From Bacteroidales bacterium (lineage in GTDB: Bacteria; Bacteroidota; Bacteroidia; Bacteroidales; F082), in the NCBI GenBank assembly GCA_014860665.1, contig JACZJI010000019.1:1-59373 (forward strand): a DNA stretch of 59,373 nt, written 5' to 3'. Position numbers and translations under genes: made by a program. This document shows, piece after piece, positions 1 to 7,055 of the stretch (position 1 is its first letter; each line of letters begins with the position of its first letter). The notes below the pieces were generated by a model that saw nothing but the letters and a program-made list of their open reading frames with translations, ran no database searches and had not been told where the DNA came from.

Positions 1-140
1 CCGTCAACGAGGTCTCTAAAAAATGGACCATGCCCATCAGAGATTGGGGAATGATTTTGAATCAGTTTATGATTATTTTTGATGAACGTTTAAATTTATA
101 TTAACCATTGCCTGTTTACACACTTTTCGGGACACTGTCC
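1..140 (+). mobile_element. 3' end of an IS256-family insertion sequence, cut by the window edge
   Basis: The first 104 bases encode the C-terminus of a mutator-type transposase. The following stretch, roughly 113-140, reads like the right terminal inverted repeat of such an element and ends near cgggacactgtcc. The left end lies outside the window, so the inverted-repeat match and any target duplication cannot be tested. The sequence turns very A+T-rich straight after it. Confidence 0.7.
3..104 (+). CDS. IS256-family transposase, C-terminal fragment (partial at 5' end)
   Basis: An open frame enters from the window edge and stops at 102-104, giving 33 residues. It contains KKWTMPIRDWGMILNQF followed by a short hydrophobic/acidic end. 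The spacing W-x-x-P-(x)3-W-(x)4-NQF is typical of the extreme C-terminus of IS256/mutator transposases, a DDE family that moves its element by cut-or-copy and paste. The catalytic part is outside the window, so intactness cannot be judged. The stop lies just upstream of the putative terminal repeat, as expected for this family. Confidence 0.7.
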   Translation, partial: VNEVSKKWTMPIRDWGMILNQFMIIFDERLNLY

Positions 141-314
141 GTTGATATCTAAAATATCATGTTATTATTAAAGAAATATTTTATCATTTTACCAAAATTT
201 TTGACAACTGCTTTATGTTTAATGGCTATAAAAGTTAAAACCTGAATTTATTGTTTTATTAGCCTCAAAATATAAGTTTTACTTAAATCTTATTTCAAAC
301 TCTAAGTTTAATTT

Positions 315-1088
315 ATGAAAACAATTATTATACACTCAGCACCTAGAAGTGGGAGTACAATATTTTGTAAACTATTAGAAGAGAAAAAAGGGTATGTAGT
401 TATGCCTGAAACGTATCTGCCAGGAGCATTATTATCTGAAAATTTCGTTTTATCTGAAGGAAGTATTGAAAGCTGTATGCCTGACGGTTTTCCAATAAGC
501 AGTCAAGAAATTTTTAATTATATCAATCATAGAAATAATAAATTGGCCGCACTCATTGAGTTAATGGAGTTAAAATATAAACCAGAAGTGCTTGTCTTAA
601 AAAGTACAAGAATAGTAAGTCCTTGGTTGAGTTATAAAAAAGGAAATATCGATATAGAATTTTTTTGGATAAATAGAAATCCAATAAATATATTTGAATC
701 TATGTCTCGGGTATCATTTGGTGAAAAGAATCATAATCCTTTAAGATTCTCCGTTTGGATTAGTTCTTATAAAGCTATAAATAAAATAGGAAAATATTTA
801 ACTATAGATTACTCTAAGTCTAAAGATTTTATTGAAAAATTAGAAGAAGGAAGTCAGATTAAAAAATCATATTCATCAGATTATCATTCTAAGAAATTAT
901 GGCATAAAAATTTGAGAAATGTGTTTACAAATAATGATTTTGAAAAGATAAAAAAGGTTTCTCGAGGCAATAAAATTATTATTCACACTAGCCTCATTTT
1001 GCTGAATCCTTTCAGTAAAATGATGGTCAGATTAAGAAAATATTATGATAAGAAGCTTATTGAAAAAATAAATACTGGAGAAATATAA
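315..1088 (+). CDS. Sulfotransferase-family protein (PAPS-type P-loop)
   Basis: This 257-residue protein begins MKTIIIHSAPRSGSTIFCKL. The SAPRSGST stretch at residues 8-15 is the 5'-phosphosulfate-binding P-loop of sulfotransferases, and NRNPINIFESMSR around residue 120 fits the second PAPS-contact region. Members transfer sulfate from PAPS to sugars or other hydroxyl/amino acceptors. Next to glycosyltransferases, sulfation of a surface glycan is the natural inference, but the acceptor is unknown. The gene is strongly A+T-rich in codon use, unlike genes beyond 5 kb, and lies just after an IS end, so recent acquisition is likely. It is spaced 12 nt from the next gene and probably co-transcribed with it. 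Confidence 0.75.
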   Translation: MKTIIIHSAPRSGSTIFCKLLEEKKGYVVMPETYLPGALLSENFVLSEGSIESCMPDGFPISSQEIFNYINHRNNKLAALIELMELKYKPEVLVLKSTRIVSPWLSYKKGNIDIEFFWINRNPINIFESMSRVSFGEKNHNPLRFSVWISSYKAINKIGKYLTIDYSKSKDFIEKLEEGSQIKKSYSSDYHSKKLWHKNLRNVFTNNDFEKIKKVSRGNKIIIHTSLILLNPFSKMMVRLRKYYDKKLIEKINTGEI

Positions 1089-1100
1089 GGCTTAACATTT

Positions 1101-2216
1101 ATGATAAAAATAATTCATTTAATTACATCAATTAATCTTGGAGGTGCAGAAATTGTTGCTTTTAACTTAGCAAATCAAAATTCAAAAAAATTTGAATATA
1201 TAATTGTTGAATTATTTAAATCTAACAATTCTTTTGCCGAAAGTAAAAGAAAGGAATTAAATATTAGATTCTATACTTTATTTAAAAGATCAAAAAGAAT
1301 TAGTTTGATAATTTCTCCATTCAAATTATTTTATTTAATAATAAAAGAAAAACCAAAGATAATACACTCGCATACTGATTTGCCAGATTTTGTCTTAGCA
1401 ATTACATTAAGATTAATTAAGTTTTTTAATCTGCCCCACCCTAAAATTGTCAGAACAATTCATAATACTGAGCTTTGGGCTAGCCATAATCGAATTGGGA
1501 AATTTGTTGAATCTTCGTTAAATAATGACTATATCGTAGCCGTATCAGAGGCATCATCAATTGCTTATGTTAGATTAAGAACAAAATATAATTTACCTAT
1601 TTCAAAAAATATCCAAGTAATTTATAATGGTTGTAAAACTCCTAAGCATTTATCATTAGGTATTAAATTGGAGAGTAATAAACTAAACATTGCATTTTGT
1701 GGAAGGTTTGAATATCAAAAAGGGATAGATATATTAATTGAAAAAATTAGCTATATTAATTTAAAATATCAAAATAAGATTAATTTTTACTTTATTGGGG
1801 AGGGATCCTATAAAAAACAAATTGATGATCTTGCAAATGCCTATGATAATATTAAAGTTTCCCCACCGATTATTGGCATTTCAAATAAATTGCATGCGTT
1901 TGATTATTTAATTATGCCTTCAAGATTCGAAGGATTAGGTTTAATTTCGGTAGAATCATCACTTGCTAAAACGCCTGTAATTGCAACAAAAATACAAGGG
2001 TTATCAGAAACATTACCAGTTGAATGGCCACTTTATTTTAGTTTAAATAATGAATCATCACTATTAAACATTTTTGATAAGATTGTTAATATAAGAGAAT
2101 ATGAACTCAATCAAATTAAAGAAGATGCCTATTTATTTACTTCAAGTAGATTTTCTTTTGAAAAATTTCTAAATTCTTATTATGATATCTACTCAACTTT
2201 TACAGGTAAAAAGTAG
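1101..2216 (+). CDS. Glycosyltransferase family 4 (GT-B fold)
   Basis: 371 residues. The N-terminus IIHLITSINLGGAEIVAFNL is the GT4 donor-side glycine loop (GGAE). The C-terminal domain carries FCGRFEYQKGIDILIEKI and SRFEGLGLISVESSLA, the latter containing the E-x7-E motif that contacts the nucleotide-sugar. It is a retaining, cytoplasmic enzyme that would add one sugar to a lipid-linked glycan. Donor and acceptor cannot be told from sequence. Like the sulfotransferase 12 nt upstream it is very A+T-rich, so the two look like one acquired pair. It is followed by about 107 nt without a gene. Confidence 0.85.
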   Translation: MIKIIHLITSINLGGAEIVAFNLANQNSKKFEYIIVELFKSNNSFAESKRKELNIRFYTLFKRSKRISLIISPFKLFYLIIKEKPKIIHSHTDLPDFVLAITLRLIKFFNLPHPKIVRTIHNTELWASHNRIGKFVESSLNNDYIVAVSEASSIAYVRLRTKYNLPISKNIQVIYNGCKTPKHLSLGIKLESNKLNIAFCGRFEYQKGIDILIEKISYINLKYQNKINFYFIGEGSYKKQIDDLANAYDNIKVSPPIIGISNKLHAFDYLIMPSRFEGLGLISVESSLAKTPVIATKIQGLSETLPVEWPLYFSLNNESSLLNIFDKIVNIREYELNQIKEDAYLFTSSRFSFEKFLNSYYDIYSTFTGKK

Positions 2217-2323
2217 TATAGGATAAACGAAAAATATCAAATATAATATTTTGTTTTCAAACCATCTTATAATTATTAAATTAAACTAATTGAACCCATT
2301 AGGGGGTTGAATCACAATCTTTA

Positions 2324-3451
2324 ATGTATTACAAAATTCTTTTTATTCTTCATATCCCTCCCCCGGTACACGGTTCATCAATGGTGGGGAAATTAATAAA
2401 GGATAGTAAAATAGTTAATAGCTCTATAGATGGCCATTATATAAACCTTGGCACATCGTTTACAATTGATGAAATAGGCAAAAAAGCGTTTATCAAATCA
2501 ACAAGGTATTTCTTGATAATTGTTCGGGTTTTCATGCAATTAATTACATTCAAGCCCGATTTATGTTATTTGGCTATAACGGCAAAGGGAACTGCCTTTT
2601 TTAAGGACGCAATAGTCGCACTTTTGATTAAACTTTTCAGGATAAAGATAGTATATCATTTCCACAATAAGGGGGTTAGTGCCAAACAGGATAAATGGGT
2701 TTATAACTTTATGTATCGACTGGTTTTTAAAGATGCACATGCTATATTACTTTCCAAATATCTTTATCCGGATATTCAAAAATATTTTTCGAAAAAGCGG
2801 GTGTATTATTGCCCCAACGGAATCGCTGAAAGCAAATTTGAAAAGGATCAGTTAGAAATTGGAAGTGAAAAGCCGGTAGAGATTTTGTTTTTATCAAACC
2901 TTATTGAATCAAAGGGTGTTCTTGTGTTATTGGAAGCATGCCTGATTTTAAAAGAGAAAAGAATACCTTTTCATTGTACTTATGTGGGAGGAGAAGGTGA
3001 TATTACTTCAGATTATTTCAACAAAAAAGTATCTGACCTGAAATTAAATAAACAGGTGTTCTATGCAGGAAAAAAATACGGTGAAGAGAAAGCCGAAGCA
3101 TTTGAAAAAGCCAATATTTTTGCTTTCCCAACCTATTATCATAACGAATGTTTCCCATTGGTATTACTTGAAGCCATGCAACAAGGCTTACCTGTAATCA
3201 CCACATGTGAGGGAGGAATCTCTGATATTGTTGAAGATGGAATAACTGGTTATCTGGTACCCCAAAAAGATGCGGTAGCTTTGGCTGAAAAATTAGAGAT
3301 CCTGATAAATGACTCAACCCTTCGCCATGAAATGGGAGCCAAAGGGAGGGCGAGATATGAAGAGCAATTCACTCTAAACACTTTTGAAAACCGTTTAACA
3401 GATATTTTAAATAGTATTGTAAACAAAAATGAACAATCTGAACATTCTTAA
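2324..3451 (+). CDS. Glycosyltransferase family 4
   Basis: 375 residues. It starts MYYKILFILHIPPPVHGSSMVGKLI, a common GT4 opening in capsule loci. The C-terminal half has EILFLSNLIESKGVLVLLEA and NECFPLVLLEAMQQGLPVIT with the E-x7-E pair, then GGISDIVEDGITGYLVP. Probably a retaining transferase working on the cytoplasmic face of the inner membrane. Its last 23 nt overlap the next gene in another frame, so the two are almost certainly translated from one mRNA. Base composition is intermediate between the A+T-rich genes upstream and the locus downstream. Confidence 0.87.
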   Translation: MYYKILFILHIPPPVHGSSMVGKLIKDSKIVNSSIDGHYINLGTSFTIDEIGKKAFIKSTRYFLIIVRVFMQLITFKPDLCYLAITAKGTAFFKDAIVALLIKLFRIKIVYHFHNKGVSAKQDKWVYNFMYRLVFKDAHAILLSKYLYPDIQKYFSKKRVYYCPNGIAESKFEKDQLEIGSEKPVEILFLSNLIESKGVLVLLEACLILKEKRIPFHCTYVGGEGDITSDYFNKKVSDLKLNKQVFYAGKKYGEEKAEAFEKANIFAFPTYYHNECFPLVLLEAMQQGLPVITTCEGGISDIVEDGITGYLVPQKDAVALAEKLEILINDSTLRHEMGAKGRARYEEQFTLNTFENRLTDILNSIVNKNEQSEHS

Positions 3452-4166
3452 TTTTAAAATTGACACTACCCTTGACCCAGCTGATTTTGATCAGCATCAG
3501 GTAGTTGTTAATACCATTAATCCGCACAGTTATTGTCTGACCAAAAGCGATAATGCCTTTTGGGACGCGCTTCAAAAATCTGATGTTTTAATCCCGGATG
3601 GAATGGGCATTGTTTGGGCAGCTAAATTCTTAACGGGGGAAAAGATAAAACGGATTCCCGGTGCAGACTTACACAGGTTTTTGTTGGCCAGACTCAATGA
3701 GGGAGAGGGCCGAGTTTTTTATTTCGGCTCTAGTGACGAAACTTTGAAAAAGATTGAAGCACGCCTGAAACGGGAATATCCGCGAGTGAAATTTGGAGGT
3801 TACTCTCCTCCTTATAAGGAGGAGTTCACTGAACAGGACAGTCAGATTTTTGTAAAGACCGTGAATAAATTTAAACCGGATGTGGTTTTTATTGGAATGA
3901 CAGCGCCAAAACAGGAGAAGTGGGTGCAGATAAACAGGGAACGAATAGATGCAAATGTCATTGCTTCCATTGGGGCTGTGTTTGATTTTTATGCAGGAAC
4001 AAAAAAAAGAGCCAGAAAATTTTACCAGGATATAGGGATGGAGTGGTTTCCGCGTTTTGTAAGAGAACCAAGAAGACTTTGGAAAAGAGTTTTTATTTCA
4101 GACCCGGTCTTTATTTTTGATGTTTTAAAATATAAGTTCATTCGTGGTAAACATAGTTCTAATTGA
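3429..4166 (+). CDS. WecG/TagA/CpsF-family glycosyltransferase (GT26)
   Basis: 245 residues, full length for the family. Recognisable blocks are LIPDGMGIVWAAKFL and KRIPGADLHRFLL (acceptor/active-site region), VFIGMTAPKQEKWV, and SIGAVFDFYAGTKKRARKF followed by WFPRFVREPRRLWKR, a basic C-terminal segment thought to touch the membrane. GT26 enzymes add the second sugar, often N-acetylmannosamine or its uronic acid, onto polyprenyl-PP-GlcNAc. A WecA-like initiator (33543-34661) is present in the window, which suits this role. The start overlaps the end of the preceding GT4 gene. Simple repeats begin about 30 nt after its stop. Confidence 0.88.
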   Translation: MNNLNILNFKIDTTLDPADFDQHQVVVNTINPHSYCLTKSDNAFWDALQKSDVLIPDGMGIVWAAKFLTGEKIKRIPGADLHRFLLARLNEGEGRVFYFGSSDETLKKIEARLKREYPRVKFGGYSPPYKEEFTEQDSQIFVKTVNKFKPDVVFIGMTAPKQEKWVQINRERIDANVIASIGAVFDFYAGTKKRARKFYQDIGMEWFPRFVREPRRLWKRVFISDPVFIFDVLKYKFIRGKHSSN

Positions 4167-4234
4167 AAAAGGGCATTCCCAGAGGAGATAGGGTTAAAAA
4201 AGTCAAAAAGTCAAAGAGTCAAAAAGTCAAAAAG

Positions 4235-4600
4235 TCTGAAGGGTCTGAAGGGTCTGAAAAGTCGAAGGTCAGAGAATAATTTAGTTACCGGGGGGGATCT
4301 GGCTCCCCTTTAGGGGTTGGGGGTAAAAAAGGTTAAAGGCTAAAGTTTAAAGGAAAAAGTCAAAAGGGGTTCAAAAAGTTGAAGAGTCAAAAAGTTTAAG
4401 GGCCTGGAGCAAAGGGCGCAGGGCAAAGGGATTAGAATTGGAGCGGTATCTTATAGAAACATAGCTTCAATTTCAGTTGTCATCTTGAACGCAGTGAAAA
4501 ATCTCCCGGTATAGAAACGGAATCAGGCCAAAGCCAAAGCCAACAGCCAACACCGGAAAAGGTGACATGTGACAGGTGACTTGTGACGGGAGAAAAACGC
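4235..4600 (+). repeat. Long interspersed spacer repeat, copy 1 (family A)
   Basis: A block of about 365 nt that recurs almost unchanged at 9005-9360 and, over its first 300 nt, at 11161-11466. It runs from a gtctgaagggtctgaaaag-type simple repeat, through a ctcccctttaggggttggg hairpin-like element and purine-rich ttaaaggctaaag words, to an 'agccaa' series and a gtgacaggtgacttgtgac series. No credible coding. The surrounding spacer (4167-4697) holds only this block and its simple-repeat edges. Confidence 0.85.
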
Positions 4601-4697
4601 GTAAGGCCCAACGCCGAACGTCTAATCAAATAACCTCCAACAAAAAAACGTCCTAGATCAAGCAAATAACCAAAAAATCGAATAACCTAATCAACTT

Positions 4698-4745
4698 ATG
4701 AGTTAAACGGCATTAATAACGAGGATCACAGGACAGGACGGAGCT
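4698..4745 (+). pseudogene. Decayed duplicate of the first 48 nt of gmd
   Basis: Read in frame from ATG 4698, this gives M-S-stop-T-A-L-I-T-R-I-T-G-Q-D-G-A. The intact gmd at 5283 begins [16 protein letters not shown]. By eye 39 of 48 bases match with no gaps, including the start codon. An in-frame stop at codon 3 shows it is dead. Similarity ends abruptly where the left flank of the broken four-helix-bundle unit begins. Confidence 0.75.
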
Positions 4746-4792
4746 TTAAGAAATTGAGAACAGGAGAAGTTAAGAAGGGGAGATTTTAAAAA

Positions 4793-5233
4793 ATGAAACT
4801 GATAAACACACACAAAGAATTAGATATTTATCAGAATGCCTTCGAAGCTGCGATAGGGATATTTGAAAAGTCGAAAACATTCCCAAACGAGGAAAAATTT
4901 TCCTTTACCGATCAAATAAGGCTTAGTTCCCAATCGGTTTGTACAAAAATTGTGAGTCCTGTGGAATAGAAATTATTTAGGGCTATTTTCTTTTTGATTA
5001 ATCTAAATTCCACGGGGCAAGAAGCATTTGGTAAAAGAAGCTGTGAAAAGACTTTAATTGCAAATCGTTCACACTCAGAAGAAGAAACCTCGGAGACTCA
5101 AGTCTGGCTTGATTTTGCATTGGAACATTAATATATCAAAACTGAGATTTATGAGAAACCTTATAAAAAATATGACCATATCCTGGCGCTATTAGTCATC
5201 ATGATAAAATCCCCGGAAAAATGGTCATTGTAA
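4793..5233 (+). pseudogene. Broken four-helix-bundle protein gene (S23/IVP family)
   Basis: The frame starts at ATG 4793 and gives a protein resembling the intact neighbour at 6589 (FTDQIRLSSQSV against LTDQIRRSSRSV). It then runs into a stop near 4968. Matching sequence resumes at about 5017 (EAFGKRSCEKTL, then SETQVWLDFAL) and ends PEKWSL-stop at 5233, against PDQWKL in the neighbour. The break is a 65-nt insertion at 4952-5016 plus a one-base frameshift just after it and a later in-frame stop. It was an intact member of the same subfamily as the 6589 gene. Confidence 0.8.
4952..5016. mobile_element. 65-nt miniature insertion with terminal inverted repeats
   Basis: Removing these bases rejoins ...aaaatt with gca..., restoring the Lys-Ile-Ala-Glu-Ala-like order of the family apart from a one-base slip. 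The ends are imperfect inverted repeats: cctgtggaat on the left, and attccacggg on the right (complement cccgtggaat). It is too short to code and may be a miniature palindromic element. Confidence 0.5.
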
Positions 5234-5282
5234 TCATTCATTCTCCGTTTCTCAAATTCTCGTATTCAAAAATCAATACAAT

Positions 5283-6470
5283 ATGAATAAAACAGCATTA
5301 ATTACAGGAATCACAGGACAAGACGGAGCCTATCTGGCTGAGTATCTTTTAAAAAAAGGATACCAGGTACATGGTATCAAACGGCGTACTTCTTTGTTTA
5401 ACACAGACAGGATTGATCATTTATATCAGGACCCCCATGTGAAAGATCATAACTTTGTGTTGCATTACGGGGAGTTAACCGACAGTTTGAATCTGACCCG
5501 TATTATCCAGGAGGTGCAGCCGGATGAAATTTACAACCTGGCAGCCATGAGCCATGTACAGGTAAGTTTTGATACACCGGAATACACGGCCAATGCTGAC
5601 GGGATTGGGACTCTGAGGATACTGGAAGCTGTAAGGCTGCTGGAACTTACAAAAAAAACCAAAATTTACCAGGCTTCCACTTCGGAACTGTATGGGTTGG
5701 TACAGGAGACCCCTCAAACGGAAAAGACGCCTTTTTATCCCCGTTCGCCCTATGCCGTGGCAAAGTTGTATGCCTACTGGATAACGGTCAATTACCGTGA
5801 AGCTTACGGGATGCATGCCAGCAACGGTATTTTGTTTAACCACGAATCCCCCATCAGGGGAGAAACCTTTGTCACCCGCAAGGTGACCCGTGCCATAAGT
5901 CGCATTGTTTTGGGCATGCAGGATAAGGTGTACATGGGAAACCTGTCCAGCCAGCGCGACTGGGGCCACGCCAAAGATTATGTAAAGGGCATGTATCTCA
6001 TCCTGCAACAGGAAGAACCCGATGATTATGCCCTGGCCACGGGAATTACAACTTCCATCAGGGATTTTATTCGTATGTCGTTTGAAGAAATTGGCCTTGA
6101 AATAGATTTTACCGGAGAAGGAAAAGAAGAGAAAGGATATCTGGTGGGGATTGATGAAAAGGTTTTTAATGAGAAAGTAGGTGAAAAATACCTCGAACAA
6201 ATCAAGTCTCGCATCGTTCCCTCGTTCCCTCGTTCCTTCGTTCCTTCCTCCAATCATTCCGTCGTAGAAGTTGACCCGAGATACTTCCGCCCCACAGAAG
6301 TCGACATGCTCATCGGTGACCCCACCAAAGCGCAAACAAAACTTGGCTGGAAACCGGAGTATGATTTGAAAGGACTTGTTAAGGATATGATGCTGTCGGA
6401 TGTTCACCTTATGAAAAAGGAGGCTTATCTTAAAGAAGGGGGTTATCGGACTATGAACTACTTTGAGTAA
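5283..6470 (+). CDS. gmd: GDP-mannose 4,6-dehydratase, with an in-frame repeat insertion
   Basis: 395 residues; family members are usually about 345-375. It converts GDP-mannose to GDP-4-keto-6-deoxymannose, the first step to GDP-fucose. It has the Rossmann motif [16 protein letters not shown] (8-23), the catalytic region STSELYG (132-138, Thr/Glu) and YAVAK (157-161). [12 protein letters not shown] and the end YLKEGGYR are also present, so the enzyme looks complete. Residues about 311-326, in a variable segment just before VDPRYFRP, are encoded by tandem cgttccctcgttcc-type bases identical in style to the spacer repeats after the gene. They look like inserted repeat DNA, not family sequence. 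It is followed by a four-helix-bundle gene and then fcl. Confidence 0.95.
   Translation: MNKTALITGITGQDGAYLAEYLLKKGYQVHGIKRRTSLFNTDRIDHLYQDPHVKDHNFVLHYGELTDSLNLTRIIQEVQPDEIYNLAAMSHVQVSFDTPEYTANADGIGTLRILEAVRLLELTKKTKIYQASTSELYGLVQETPQTEKTPFYPRSPYAVAKLYAYWITVNYREAYGMHASNGILFNHESPIRGETFVTRKVTRAISRIVLGMQDKVYMGNLSSQRDWGHAKDYVKGMYLILQQEEPDDYALATGITTSIRDFIRMSFEEIGLEIDFTGEGKEEKGYLVGIDEKVFNEKVGEKYLEQIKSRIVPSFPRSFVPSSNHSVVEVDPRYFRPTEVDMLIGDPTKAQTKLGWKPEYDLKGLVKDMMLSDVHLMKKEAYLKEGGYRTMNYFE
6213..6262 (+). repeat. Spacer-type short repeat inside gmd
   Basis: About 50 nt made of tandem variants of cgttccctcgttccttcg. The complement matches the gaacgaaggaacg words that fill 6475-6580. It is in frame and adds roughly 16 residues rich in Ser, Pro, Arg and Phe to Gmd. 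Confidence 0.8.
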
Positions 6471-6473
6471 TTT

Positions 6474-6583
6474 ACGAAAGAACGAAAGAGAGATAGAATG
6501 AAAGAACGAAAGAGAGATGGAACGATTGAACGAAAGAACGAAAGAGGGATTGAACGAAGGGACGAGTTGAACGAATCAAATCC
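6474..6583 (+). repeat. Left repeat flank of the four-helix-bundle gene at 6589
   Basis: Tandem imperfect units built from gaacgaaagaacgaaagag. It includes gatggaacgattgaa at 6516-6530, whose exact complement occurs on the other side of the gene at 6989-7003. The array starts a few bases after the gmd stop codon. Confidence 0.85.
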
Positions 6584-6588
6584 TGATT

Positions 6589-6960
6589 ATGGAAATACGG
6601 AAACATACAGATTTGAAAGTATTTCAGGTTTCTTTTGAAGCCGGAATGAGAATATTTGAACTTTCTAAAAATTTCCCTAAAGAGGAAAAGTATTCTTTGA
6701 CAGATCAGATTCGCCGATCTTCGCGTTCGGTTTCAAGTAATATTGCTGAGGCTTGGAGAAAAAGAAAATATCCTAAATCATTTATTTCAAAGCTTTCTGA
6801 TTCAGAAGGTGAGGCCGCTGAGACTCAGGTTTGGCTTGACTATGCATTGAAATGTGCCTATTTAGATCAGGAGAACCGAGACCAGCTTTATGATCAATAT
6901 GAACACATCATTGCCATGCTAATCAATATGAGTACAAAACCTGATCAGTGGAAACTTTAG
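6589..6960 (+). CDS. Four-helix-bundle protein (S23/IVP family)
   Basis: 123 residues. It starts MEIRKHTDLKVFQVSFEAGMRIFEL and contains LTDQIRRSSRSVSSNIAEAW, the family core, and SEGEAAETQVWLDYALKC. The whole is predicted as four amphipathic helices. The family includes proteins encoded in intervening sequences of 23S rRNA genes, and the fold is shared with Avd of diversity-generating retroelements. Molecular function is unknown. The gene sits between gmd and fcl and is bounded by inverted copies of the gaacga-type repeat, with a perfect 15-nt arm on each side. It is the closest relative of the broken copy at 4793. It has no evident role in glycan synthesis. Confidence 0.88.
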   Translation: MEIRKHTDLKVFQVSFEAGMRIFELSKNFPKEEKYSLTDQIRRSSRSVSSNIAEAWRKRKYPKSFISKLSDSEGEAAETQVWLDYALKCAYLDQENRDQLYDQYEHIIAMLINMSTKPDQWKL

Positions 6961-7035
6961 TCCTATACTTCGTTCCGTCATCCCGCCATTCAATCGTTCC
7001 ATCATTCAAATACTTCGTATTAATTCGCAAAAAAT
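6961..7035 (+). repeat. Right repeat flank of the four-helix-bundle gene at 6589
   Basis: Pyrimidine-rich counterpart of the left flank. It contains ttcaatcgttccatc at 6989-7003, the exact complement of 6516-6530, plus further cgttcc words. The RNA across the unit could fold into a stem with the gene in the loop. Confidence 0.85.
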
Positions 7036-7055
7036 TCGCATAAAAGTTTAAACTA

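Larger units (their letters stand above)
4746..5270. repeat. Imperfect inverted repeat flanking the broken four-helix-bundle gene
   Basis: The left flank around 4747-4780 reads aaattgagaacaggagaag. The complement of the right flank around 5236-5262 reads gaatttgagaaacggagaat. The two arms match with a few mismatches and enclose the pseudogene at 4793-5233. The arrangement parallels that around the other four-helix-bundle genes in this window. Confidence 0.5.

Noticed and set aside
5475..6407. Long minus-strand open frame of 310 codons
   Set aside because: It lies wholly antisense to gmd, which has full family motifs; the frame is a by-product of that gene's codon use.
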